NCBI RefSeq assembly: GCF_026891035.1 | Contig: NZ_JAPTGG010000003.1 | Coordinates: forward strand, 186,001-250,000 | Direction of reading: 5' to 3' | Source: Dasania phycosphaerae | GTDB lineage: Bacteria > Pseudomonadota > Gammaproteobacteria > Pseudomonadales > Dasaniaceae | DNA length: 64,000 nucleotides | Shown: in pieces, positions 42,703-50,341 of the stretch | How positions within the stretch are numbered: the first letter of the stretch is position 1 | How the letters are laid out: each line of letters starts with the position of its first letter | Notes under the pieces: generated by a model | Told to the model about the DNA's origin: nothing | Database searches by the model: none | The model's input: only the letters and a program-made list of their open reading frames with translations | Position numbers and translations under genes: made by a program

Positions 42703-44475
42703 TCAAAGGTTGGGGCAGAGTTCGGCCTGTGGCTTGCGGCGGCGAGAAATAAAAATACCCGAGTCGCTAAGTTTGGCCTGTGTTTTAGCTTCGCCAGCTA
42801 GGGTGGCGACTTCGTGATGTGACTTGCATTGTTCTACGTCGGGCTGGGCTAGGCCTATGGCCAGTGTTAGTAAGCCAAAAAATTGTTTCTGGCCTTGGCG
42901 ATCTACATGCCAGAGGCCGTTGTTGCTTAATTCTTTGGCATTATAAAAGCGCCTAACCTGCTGTTCAAAATCCTGTTTAATCTGCTGGCAGCAAGTTAGC
43001 CAGTCTGACTGTTGAAACACGGCGATAAAATCATCGCCGCCTATGTGACCAATAAAATCGTCGGCACTGGTGACCATTTTTTTTAATATATCTGATAGCA
43101 GCCGCAGCACCTGATCACCCATGTTATAGCCATAGTAATCGTTAAAGGCCTTAAAATTATTTAAATCAAAATAGGCGATGGTAAAAGCGCTGTGCTGTTG
43201 CAATAGTTTATCCACATGCTCATAGATGGGCACATTGCCTGGCAGTTGGCTTAAGGGATTGGCATAGCGGGCATAGCGTATTTGCTGTTCGGTAATTTTC
43301 TGCAGTAAGGTGCTGGTTTTTCCTATGCCGTAGTAGTTTTGGTTGTGGGTGATAATAAAATCCTGCTGCAAATTATCACTTTGGCAAGTGGTGAGTTTAC
43401 GGCTGACCTCTTCTAGAGAGGTGTTTAAATCCACGATCACTGCCTGTTGATTCATAAAGCCTAGCACGGACTTATGGCCGTATAACTCGCGGCTGTAGCG
43501 GCCGGTCATTAATTCTAAAACCGCCTGTCGTTCAACTAAGCCCAAAGGCGTGTCACCCTCGGTAACCGGCAGGCAGCGCAGGCTTTTGTTGCTGTGAAAT
43601 AAGTCAATAACACGGTTTAATGACCAGTTTTTATGTATGGCCGGATAGCTTAACGACATGTCGGCTACCGTTTGTGAAAGGCAATTAATGTTGTGATGAG
43701 GGTTGTCTATGGCGTGCAGCTTGTCTTGTATGGAGTGAAAGTTAGCCGGTATGGCCTTGGGTCTGCCTAAATAATAGCCTTGGCCAAATTGAATTTTTAA
43801 GGCGTGCACCACGGCCAGCTCTTCAGCTGTTTCTATGCCTTCGGCAATCACCTTACAGTCCAGTTCGTTGGCAATCTCCTGTATGGAGCGTACAAACTCG
43901 CGCTTTACTGGGTCTTCATTAATATTTTCTATAAAGTGGCGATCTATTTTGACGTAGTCCGGGCGCAGCTCTGACCAGGCTTTTAAGCCCGCATAGCCAG
44001 CACCCAAGTCATCGATGGCGACTTGAAAGCCCTTGTCGCGGAAGTGATCAAAGGAGCGCTTTAATAAATCGTAATCATCTAAAGGGTATTGTTCGGAAAG
44101 TTCTATAACAATATTTTTAGCAGGTATACTATATTGTGACAGTATCCAGTCAGTCATGCCGTGCTCATAACCGGCCTCGGCTAGGCTAACAGGGCTAACA
44201 TTAATAAACAGTTTGCCTTCGGCCTCGTACTGGCTAAAGCGCTTACAGGCGGCATCGCGGCAGGCGAATTCTAACTTAGAGAGGTTGCCTGATTTACTGG
44301 CCGTATCGAATAGCTGCAGTGGGTTATGCAAGGGGCTATTAGCAGGTCCGCGGGTTAGTGCCTCATAACCATGCAGTTCAGCTAGGCGTAGGTTAACAAT
44401 AGGTTGGAATACGGCGGTGAGTAAATTGTGCTTGATGATATTAAGCAGTTCGTCGGTATAAGCGATGGGTGACAT
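42703..44475 (-). CDS. EAL-CBS-GGDEF c-di-GMP turnover protein
   Basis: Cytoplasmic signalling protein of about 590 residues. The EAL domain comes first (about 10-245) with GYEALTRG, VIELSEQ, IDDLGAGYAG, KIDRHFI and AEGIET, so the phosphodiesterase site looks complete. Two CBS repeats follow (about 280-395), then a GGDEF-like domain (about 420-570) whose signature is IGGDDFIAVF, with Asp in place of Glu, so cyclase activity is uncertain. ATG 44473-44475 (MSPIAYTDELL) fits the EAL start; the frame is open to 44538. CBS domains may bind a nucleotide to set activity. Alone, divergent from the hydrolase gene. Confidence 0.9.
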   Translation of the reverse strand: MSPIAYTDELLNIIKHNLLTAVFQPIVNLRLAELHGYEALTRGPANSPLHNPLQLFDTASKSGNLSKLEFACRDAACKRFSQYEAEGKLFINVSPVSLAEAGYEHGMTDWILSQYSIPAKNIVIELSEQYPLDDYDLLKRSFDHFRDKGFQVAIDDLGAGYAGLKAWSELRPDYVKIDRHFIENINEDPVKREFVRSIQEIANELDCKVIAEGIETAEELAVVHALKIQFGQGYYLGRPKAIPANFHSIQDKLHAIDNPHHNINCLSQTVADMSLSYPAIHKNWSLNRVIDLFHSNKSLRCLPVTEGDTPLGLVERQAVLELMTGRYSRELYGHKSVLGFMNQQAVIVDLNTSLEEVSRKLTTCQSDNLQQDFIITHNQNYYGIGKTSTLLQKITEQQIRYARYANPLSQLPGNVPIYEHVDKLLQQHSAFTIAYFDLNNFKAFNDYYGYNMGDQVLRLLSDILKKMVTSADDFIGHIGGDDFIAVFQQSDWLTCCQQIKQDFEQQVRRFYNAKELSNNGLWHVDRQGQKQFFGLLTLAIGLAQPDVEQCKSHHEVATLAGEAKTQAKLSDSGIFISRRRKPQAELCPNL

Positions 44476-44579
44476 GCGCAAGTCCAAAATTAAAATACCG
44501 CTTAAGTGTAAAAGAGTTATATGACAGAAAAGTTGCAATATGATGAATCACCACACTTATAGCCAGAGGTGTTAAGTCC

Positions 44580-45536
44580 TTGACAGAACCTACTTTCAAT
44601 TTAGATGAGCTGCTGCAGACTTTGCCCAGTTTTAGTTTGTTGCAACGCCCTCATTATTCCCAGCCCGTATTGGATTACTTTAAATACTATGGCCTGGACT
44701 TTGAAAACCAATTTCAAGGTTTGCAGCATTATTTTGGCCGTATAGATTGCGACCCCTATCATATAGCCTGCCATTACTACGTAGCTAACGATGAGGCGGA
44801 AGCAAAAACAATAGTGATAGTCCATGGTTACTACGATCATGTGGGCTTGTATAAACATGTGATTGCGAATTGTTTAGAGCAGGGCTATAACCTGATAGCC
44901 TTTGACTTGCCAGGCCATGGCTTATCCAGTGGTGAGCGCACCCGGATTAGCCGCTTTGGTGAATACCAGCAAGTGTTAAAACAGCTCATTGCGCTATTTA
45001 ATCAACAGCAAATAACCGTTAATGCCTTGCTAGGGCAGAGTACGGGTGCAGCTATTGTTATGCAGTATGTGTTGGAAAATCCGCTGCCACCAAAAGCCTT
45101 AGTATTGTTGGCGCCCTTGTTTAAGCCCTGCCAGTGGCGCAGTGTTAATGTGTTTTATCAGATATTTAAAAGGTTTATCAAAAAATTACCGCGTCGCTTT
45201 GCCAATAATAGTCAGGATAAAAATTTTATTTATTTTTTAAAATATCAAGATCCCTTGCAAGCTAGGTGTACCCATTTAGATTGGGTGGGAGCTCTGGCAG
45301 AGTGGATAGCTGCGTTTAAATATTTTAAAGTCAGTAAAAACACAGCACTGATTGTGCAGGGCAGGGATGATAGTACTGTTGATTGGCAAAATAATATCAC
45401 CGCTATACATAAAAAATTGCCAAATGCCGATATACATTATATCGATGACGCGGGTCATCAATTAGTCAATGAATTGCCAGCGATACGCGATAACGTATTT
45501 ACCCTTATTAACCAATATCTAAGAGACCAAAATTAA
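44580..45536 (+). CDS. Alpha/beta hydrolase (lysophospholipase/monoacylglycerol-lipase-like)
   Basis: Serine hydrolase of 318 residues. IVIVHGYYDHVGLY near 78-91 forms the oxyanion region, LPGHGLSSGERTRI near 110 is typical of the monoacylglycerol lipase branch, the nucleophile is Ser154 in LLGQSTGAA, and the triad is completed by Asp in GRDDSTVDW and His in DDAGHQLVNE near 294. There is no signal peptide. The start is TTG 44580, supported by AGAGGT at 44565-44570 nine bases ahead. Its TAA directly abuts the ATG of the next gene, so they form an operon. Confidence 0.85.
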   Translation: MTEPTFNLDELLQTLPSFSLLQRPHYSQPVLDYFKYYGLDFENQFQGLQHYFGRIDCDPYHIACHYYVANDEAEAKTIVIVHGYYDHVGLYKHVIANCLEQGYNLIAFDLPGHGLSSGERTRISRFGEYQQVLKQLIALFNQQQITVNALLGQSTGAAIVMQYVLENPLPPKALVLLAPLFKPCQWRSVNVFYQIFKRFIKKLPRRFANNSQDKNFIYFLKYQDPLQARCTHLDWVGALAEWIAAFKYFKVSKNTALIVQGRDDSTVDWQNNITAIHKKLPNADIHYIDDAGHQLVNELPAIRDNVFTLINQYLRDQN

Positions 45537-46925
45537 ATGTTGTCAGATGAAATATACCAACAGTTAGCAGCGTTGGTAGGGGATAAAAAAATCACCCGCG
45601 AAGCTACCGAGCTGAGTTATTGGGGTAAAGATAGTACGTCATTAATCGCCAATGCGGCAGCCATTATTTTTCCACAAAATATCGAGCAATTGCAGGCCGT
45701 AGTGCAATTGGCTAATCGAGAAAAAATAGCGCTGGTGCCTTCAGCTGGGCGCACGGGTTTATCGGGTGGCGCTGTGGCCGCTCAAGGAGAATTAGTCGTA
45801 TCGCTGCGGGATATGAATAGTATTAAACAATTTAATGCGGTAGATCGCACTGTGGTCTGCGAGGCGGGTGTCATTACTGCCGATTTACAAGCTTATGCCG
45901 AGCAGCAGGGTTTGTATTATCCGGTAGATTTTGCCTCTAGTGGCTCTAGCTTAATTGGTGGCAATATCAGTACCAATGCTGGTGGCATTAAAGTTTTAAA
46001 ATACGGCATGACCCGGCAGTGGGTGGCAGGTTTGAAAGTGGTGACCGGTGCTGGTGATATTTTAGATATGAACAAAAGCCTGCTTAAAAATAATACCGGT
46101 TACGATTTGCAGCAATTATTAATAGGCGCTGAAGGCACCCTGGGGTTTATTGCCGAGGCCACCATGCGCCTAACCCGATCGCCAGAAAATTTAACAGTAT
46201 TGCTGTTAGCGGTGCCCAGCTTAAGCGCGCTATTACAGGTATTAGCTCATTTTCAGGCAGGTATGGAGCTCACTGCTTTTGAGTTTTTTTCAGAACAGGC
46301 CTTGCAAAAAGTCACCACACAATTGCAGTTGCAAAGGCCCTGCGATGAAGTGGGCCAGTACTACACGTTAATAGAGTTTGAGGCTAAAGATGAGGCGATA
46401 GTTGATCAGGCCATGGCTTTATTTGAACAATGCCTAGAGCAGGGTATTGCCTTAGATGGGGTGATGAGCCAAAGCCAGGCGCAATATCAAAGCCTATGGC
46501 GGCTGCGGGAAGAGATTAGCTCAGTGTTGGCGCAGTGGCAGCCCTTCAAACATGATTTGTCCGTGCCGCCTTCGCAGCAAGGTGAATTTTTACTGGAAGT
46601 AGAAAAAATAATCAGCGAGTTAGCGCCGCAATATCAAGTGATATGGTATGGCCACATAGGCGATGGTAATGTGCACTTAAATATACTCAAACCCGATGAG
46701 CTGAATAAAACGGATTTCGACCTCAGCTGCAAGCTGCTTAGTGAAGAAATTTTTAAACACTTGGCCAGCTATCAAGGCAGTGTTTCTGCTGAACATGGCA
46801 TAGGCTTATTAAAGAAGGATTATTTGCATTACAGCCGCAGCGACTTAGAAATTGCTTTAATGAAGGGCATTAAGCAGCAGTTTGATCCTAATGGCATAAT
46901 GAACCCCGGCAAGATTTTTTCATAA
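45537..46925 (+). CDS. FAD-linked 2-hydroxyacid dehydrogenase (D-2-hydroxyglutarate / GlcD-like)
   Basis: FAD-binding type 4 (PCMH) oxidase of 462 residues. The FAD domain has ALVPSAGRTGLSGGAVAA near 64-81, PVDFASSGSSLIGGNISTNAGGIKVLKYG near 131-159 and GAEGTLGFIAEATMRL near 198-213. The C-terminal cap has YGHIGDGNVHLNIL near 379 (metal-binding His) and VSAEHGIGLLKK near 419, which group it with D-lactate, glycolate and D-2-hydroxyglutarate dehydrogenases. Length and the motif set resemble D2HGDH-type proteins, but serA, the usual partner, is not nearby. The exact substrate is open. Confidence 0.85.
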   Translation: MLSDEIYQQLAALVGDKKITREATELSYWGKDSTSLIANAAAIIFPQNIEQLQAVVQLANREKIALVPSAGRTGLSGGAVAAQGELVVSLRDMNSIKQFNAVDRTVVCEAGVITADLQAYAEQQGLYYPVDFASSGSSLIGGNISTNAGGIKVLKYGMTRQWVAGLKVVTGAGDILDMNKSLLKNNTGYDLQQLLIGAEGTLGFIAEATMRLTRSPENLTVLLLAVPSLSALLQVLAHFQAGMELTAFEFFSEQALQKVTTQLQLQRPCDEVGQYYTLIEFEAKDEAIVDQAMALFEQCLEQGIALDGVMSQSQAQYQSLWRLREEISSVLAQWQPFKHDLSVPPSQQGEFLLEVEKIISELAPQYQVIWYGHIGDGNVHLNILKPDELNKTDFDLSCKLLSEEIFKHLASYQGSVSAEHGIGLLKKDYLHYSRSDLEIALMKGIKQQFDPNGIMNPGKIFS

Positions 46926-46958
46926 ACGAAATAAACAACAGCTGAAAGGAGAGTAGAA

Positions 46959-47339
46959 ATGGCTAAGAATCCAGTGGCTTGGTTTGAAATATATGTGGAT
47001 GATATGGCGAGAGCTCAAGCCTTTTACGAGTCGGTGTTTGCGGTGCGGCTACAGCCCTTAGGCGACCCCAGTGATAGCAGTATGGAAATGCAGGCCTTTC
47101 CCTCTGATATGGCAAGCTATGGTGTGACGGGGGCCTTAGTGAAAATGGATGGATTTGCTGCTGGGGGTAATAGCACATTAGTTTATTTTGGCTGTGATGA
47201 CTGTGCTGTTGAGGCTGCCCGTGTTACTGCGGCAGGTGGCAAAATGCAAAAAGCTAAAATGTCTATTGGTGAATACGGCTATATAGCCCTAGCGCTAGAT
47301 AGCGAAGGCAATATCTTTGGTCTGCATTCCATGCAGTAG
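46959..47339 (+). CDS. VOC-superfamily protein (glyoxalase/bleomycin-resistance fold)
   Basis: 126-residue protein with two beta-alpha-beta-beta-beta units: WFEIYVDDMARAQAFYESVF at 8-27 and YFGCDDCAVEAARVTAAGGKM near 68-88, ending GYIALALDSEGNIFGLHSM. This is the pattern of small VOC proteins of unknown substrate. AAAGGAG about nine bases before ATG 46959 supports the start. It follows the dehydrogenase by 33 bases and probably shares its transcript. Confidence 0.85.
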   Translation: MAKNPVAWFEIYVDDMARAQAFYESVFAVRLQPLGDPSDSSMEMQAFPSDMASYGVTGALVKMDGFAAGGNSTLVYFGCDDCAVEAARVTAAGGKMQKAKMSIGEYGYIALALDSEGNIFGLHSMQ

Positions 47340-47371
47340 TTTGTTAATAATATTAAAGTGTCGATAAAGTT

Positions 47372-47725
47372 ATGAATGAAGTAAAACGCCCGGTTAATAG
47401 TCATAAAGCCTATCACGCCCATGTGTACTTTGATGAGGCCACAGTGGATTTTGCCAGTGAGTTATGCCGTGAAGCTGGTCAGCGCTTTGGCTTGCAGGTA
47501 GGGCGAGTGCATGAGAAATTAGTAGGGCCTCACCCTATGTGGAGCTGCCAAATTATTTTTGGCAGCAAAGACTTTGAGCAACTAATAAGCTGGCTGGATG
47601 AACATCGCAATGGTTTAACGGTGTTAGTGCATGCCTTATCAGGTAATGATTTAGATGATCACACCCACTACGCTTATTGGTTGGGTGATAGCCAAACATT
47701 AGATGTATCACAATTCACTGCCTGA
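47372..47725 (+). CDS. DOPA 4,5-dioxygenase family protein
   Basis: 117-residue member of the small DOPA-dioxygenase family. YHAHVYFDEAT at 14-24, VGPHPMWSCQIIFG near 51-64 and LVHALSGNDLDDHTHYAYWLG near 85-105 hold the conserved His residues expected to bind metal. In bacteria these proteins are little studied; extradiol cleavage of catechols is the family activity. It begins 32 bases after the VOC gene, another small metal-fold protein. Confidence 0.85.
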   Translation: MNEVKRPVNSHKAYHAHVYFDEATVDFASELCREAGQRFGLQVGRVHEKLVGPHPMWSCQIIFGSKDFEQLISWLDEHRNGLTVLVHALSGNDLDDHTHYAYWLGDSQTLDVSQFTA

Positions 47726-47777
47726 TAGCTAAACGGGCCTTAATTAAAAACGCGCTATTTAGCGCTATAGTGTTTAT

Positions 47778-48839
47778 ATGCTGTTATTAATTACTTACAT
47801 ACTTGTTGCCATAATATTTTCTTTTGCCTGTTCCATTTTTGAGGCGGTGCTGCTCAGTGTTAACCGCGCGCATATAGCATTAATGAAAACGCAGGGGCAT
47901 AAGGCCGCGGGCAGTTTGTTGAAAGAACTTAAGGATGATATTAGCAAGCCTTTGTCGGCTATTTTATCGCTCAATACTATTGCTCATACCATAGGTGCCA
48001 TGGGTGCTGGTGCACAAGCTACTGTCGTATTTGGCAGTGCCTATGTGGGTGTGGCCTCAGTGATTTTGACTTTATTAATACTAATTTTTTCAGAAATAAT
48101 ACCCAAAACATTGGGCGCTACATACTGGCGTCAGTTGGCACCTGTCACGGCTTATTCATTAAAGTATTTAATTATACTGCTATACCCTTTGGTGCAGCTG
48201 TCGGCAAAAATCACCGCTAATATTCCTAACGAACCCAGCTTAAATGGTTTTAGCCGTAAAGAATTTGCTGCCATGGCAGAGATTAGCTCGCAGGATGGCC
48301 AGTTAGCGAAGCAGGAATCTAAGTTTTTAAAAAACTTAATGAAGCTAAGAAGTACTTTGGTTAAGCATGCGATGACACCAAGAACTGTGATTTTTTCATT
48401 GCCGCAGCAGATGACAGTAGAAGAATTTTTTCACAAGCATGATAAAGAGCCTTTTACCCGTATACCGGTGTATGCCGATAGCCGCGAAGATATTACCGGC
48501 TATGTGTTTCGCAGTGATTTGTTTCTTGCGCAAGCGCGGGGCAATGGCGATAGTTTGTTAGCCAATTATCGCCGCGATTTGCCTGCGTTACTGCCCACTA
48601 TGTCGTTAAGCCATGCGCTTAATGAAATGTTAGAGTCGCGGGTGCATTTGTTAATGGTGGTCAGCGAGTATGGCGGCGTGGAAGGTATTATTAGCTTAGA
48701 GGATGTACTGGAAACCATGCTGGGGCTGGAAATTATTGACGAAAAAGATAGAGCCATAGATATGCAAAAAGAAGCATTAAGGCAATGGCGGCGGCGAGAG
48801 CAGCAAAAAAATATTGATGAAGCCAGTACTGATGAGTGA
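47778..48839 (+). CDS. CNNM/DUF21-CBS membrane protein lacking the CorC C-terminal domain
   Basis: Inner-membrane protein with a DUF21 (CNNM) domain at 1 to about 165 (three to four helices, LSLNTIAHTIGAMGAGAQATVVFG near 63, IFSEIIPKTLGATYWRQLAP near 101) and a pair of CBS domains (about 190-325, VKHAMTPRTVIFSL and YGGVEGIISLEDVLETMLG). Relatives are linked to Mg2+/Co2+ handling. At 353 residues it has no room for the usual CorC/HlyC transporter-associated domain; the C-terminus is just a polar tail. Convergent with the small gene at 48843. Confidence 0.88.
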   Translation: MLLLITYILVAIIFSFACSIFEAVLLSVNRAHIALMKTQGHKAAGSLLKELKDDISKPLSAILSLNTIAHTIGAMGAGAQATVVFGSAYVGVASVILTLLILIFSEIIPKTLGATYWRQLAPVTAYSLKYLIILLYPLVQLSAKITANIPNEPSLNGFSRKEFAAMAEISSQDGQLAKQESKFLKNLMKLRSTLVKHAMTPRTVIFSLPQQMTVEEFFHKHDKEPFTRIPVYADSREDITGYVFRSDLFLAQARGNGDSLLANYRRDLPALLPTMSLSHALNEMLESRVHLLMVVSEYGGVEGIISLEDVLETMLGLEIIDEKDRAIDMQKEALRQWRRREQQKNIDEASTDE

Positions 48840-48842
48840 GGT

Positions 48843-49181
48843 TTATTGCCCTAAATATTGATCAATTAACTGCGCCAGCTGCTCGTGTAAGTGGCTTTCA
48901 AATGTATCCAGGCTCTGATCAAATAAGGCTAAATAGCGTTCGGCTTGCTGATAGCTCAGAGTTTTATTACTGAGTTGATATTGCATCTCAGCCTGGTTTT
49001 TATCATGCCTGGGGCTAAGCTGCCAATGCACAAAGTCGGAATCTAGTGAGCTAAGCTGTTTTTGTGCAAACTCGCAGAAAGCGGCCACATGCTTAATCCC
49101 TTCAGGCCCTAGGCAGCCGGGCTCTATACGGCTTAATACCGTAAGCTTTTTTTCTTCAGCTAGGGGTAGCTTGATCTGCAT
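48843..49181 (-). CDS. Small conserved-looking protein of unknown function
   Basis: I do not assign a family. 112 residues, mixed charge, no signal peptide or membrane helix. The start MQIKLPLAEEKKLTVLSRIEPGCLG contains a Pro-Gly-Cys and continues into two helical stretches (GIKHVAAFCEFAQKQLSSL and YQQAERYLALFDQSLDTFESHLHEQLAQLIDQYL). The coding pattern is good and it ends four bases from the convergent neighbour without overlap. It sits alone on its strand. Confidence 0.65.
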   Translation of the reverse strand: MQIKLPLAEEKKLTVLSRIEPGCLGPEGIKHVAAFCEFAQKQLSSLDSDFVHWQLSPRHDKNQAEMQYQLSNKTLSYQQAERYLALFDQSLDTFESHLHEQLAQLIDQYLGQ

Positions 49182-49345
49182 CGCTTATCACTCAGTTAAT
49201 CATGTAGTTTTAACTATAGAAGTTAATAGTAATTTTTCATCTATGCCAGTTTTTAATCTCTGTAATGGGCCGCTAAGGTCGCCATAGCTTTCTGCTTGGC
49301 GGTCTATAGTCTATCTTTTTAGCAGCAATCGCCAAGGAGCAATCG

Positions 49346-49777
49346 ATGAGTAAAACAATCAAAAAGAGCAGTCGTTGCCTTTGTGGGCAAGTTGAAATTC
49401 ACCTTGACCATATGAGCCAGCAGGTGGGGGCTTGCCATTGTTCTATGTGCAGGACCTGGGGTGGAGGCCCCTATATGGAGGTCAATTGCGGTACGGATGT
49501 GAGCTTTACCGGCGAGGAGCATATTAAGGTATACGCCTCTTCGGATTGGGCCGAGCGCGGCTTTTGTGGGGTTTGCGGTACCCACTTATTTTATAGGTTA
49601 AAACAAACGGGGGAGCATATGGTGCCCATAGGGCTGCTGGGTGATGAGCCAGGGCTGGTGTTTAAGAGCCAGGTTTTTATTGATGAGAAGCCAGACTTTT
49701 ATAGTTTTGCCAATCAGACTCAAACGCTAACTGGGCCAGAGGTATTTGCTTTATTTTCATCGGCGGATGAAAGCTAA
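49346..49777 (+). CDS. GFA/CENP-V family zinc-binding protein
   Basis: 143-residue protein of the glutathione-dependent formaldehyde-activating (Mss4-like) fold. The zinc cysteines are visible: SSRCLCGQVEIHL near 9-21, GACHCSMCRTWGGGP near 33-47, and GFCGVCGTHLFYRL near 77-90. Members are often annotated as GFA without proven activity. AAGGAG at 49333-49338 is well spaced before ATG 49346. The next gene, a flavin reductase, starts 15 bases after the stop. Confidence 0.88.
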   Translation: MSKTIKKSSRCLCGQVEIHLDHMSQQVGACHCSMCRTWGGGPYMEVNCGTDVSFTGEEHIKVYASSDWAERGFCGVCGTHLFYRLKQTGEHMVPIGLLGDEPGLVFKSQVFIDEKPDFYSFANQTQTLTGPEVFALFSSADES

Positions 49778-49792
49778 GGGCGGGGGGTTACC

Positions 49793-50341
49793 ATGAATAT
49801 AGTGGCCATTAGCGGCAGTTTGCGCTCAGCCTCTTGGAACACACTGTTACTAAAGGCCGCCGCTAAGGCGGCTAAAGCTGAGGGGGCAGAGCTAAATCTT
49901 TTAGATATAGGCGAGCTGCCTTTGTATAACAGCGATTTAGATGGCGAGGTAAAGCCTGCCGCGGTAAGCCGTTTATTGGCAGCGCTTGCACAGGCAGACG
50001 GCCTATTTATTGCCACCCCAGAATATAATTATAGTATCCCCGGGGTGTTAAAAAACGCGTTGGACTGGGCTTCGCGGCCGGCTTATCAATCGCTGTTGGT
50101 AGGCAAACCTTGCGGTCTAATCAGTGCCTCCATGAGCCCATTGGGTGGCGCTAGAGCGCAGGTGCATTTGCGTGAGGTATTGGCGGCAACCCTGACACCG
50201 GTGTATCTCGCGCCTGATTACCTATTACCGCTGGCGCAAAACGCCTTCGATGGCGCCGGGGCGCTCAGTGATGCTAAGGCGCTAGAGCGCTTGCAACGCT
50301 ATGTTAAAGGTTATTTAGCTTGGGCAAAAAAATGCAGTTAG
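49793..50341 (+). CDS. NADPH-dependent FMN reductase (ChrR/quinone-reductase-like)
   Basis: Flavodoxin-like reductase, 182 residues. The FMN phosphate loop is ISGSLRSASWNTLLLKAA at 6-23, and ATPEYNYSIPGVLKNALDWASR at 76-97 binds the flavin ring, as in ChrR/AzoR-type enzymes. Family members reduce FMN, quinones or chromate with NAD(P)H. Co-located with the GFA gene; its last four bases overlap the end of the convergent c-di-GMP gene. Confidence 0.9.
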   Translation: MNIVAISGSLRSASWNTLLLKAAAKAAKAEGAELNLLDIGELPLYNSDLDGEVKPAAVSRLLAALAQADGLFIATPEYNYSIPGVLKNALDWASRPAYQSLLVGKPCGLISASMSPLGGARAQVHLREVLAATLTPVYLAPDYLLPLAQNAFDGAGALSDAKALERLQRYVKGYLAWAKKCS

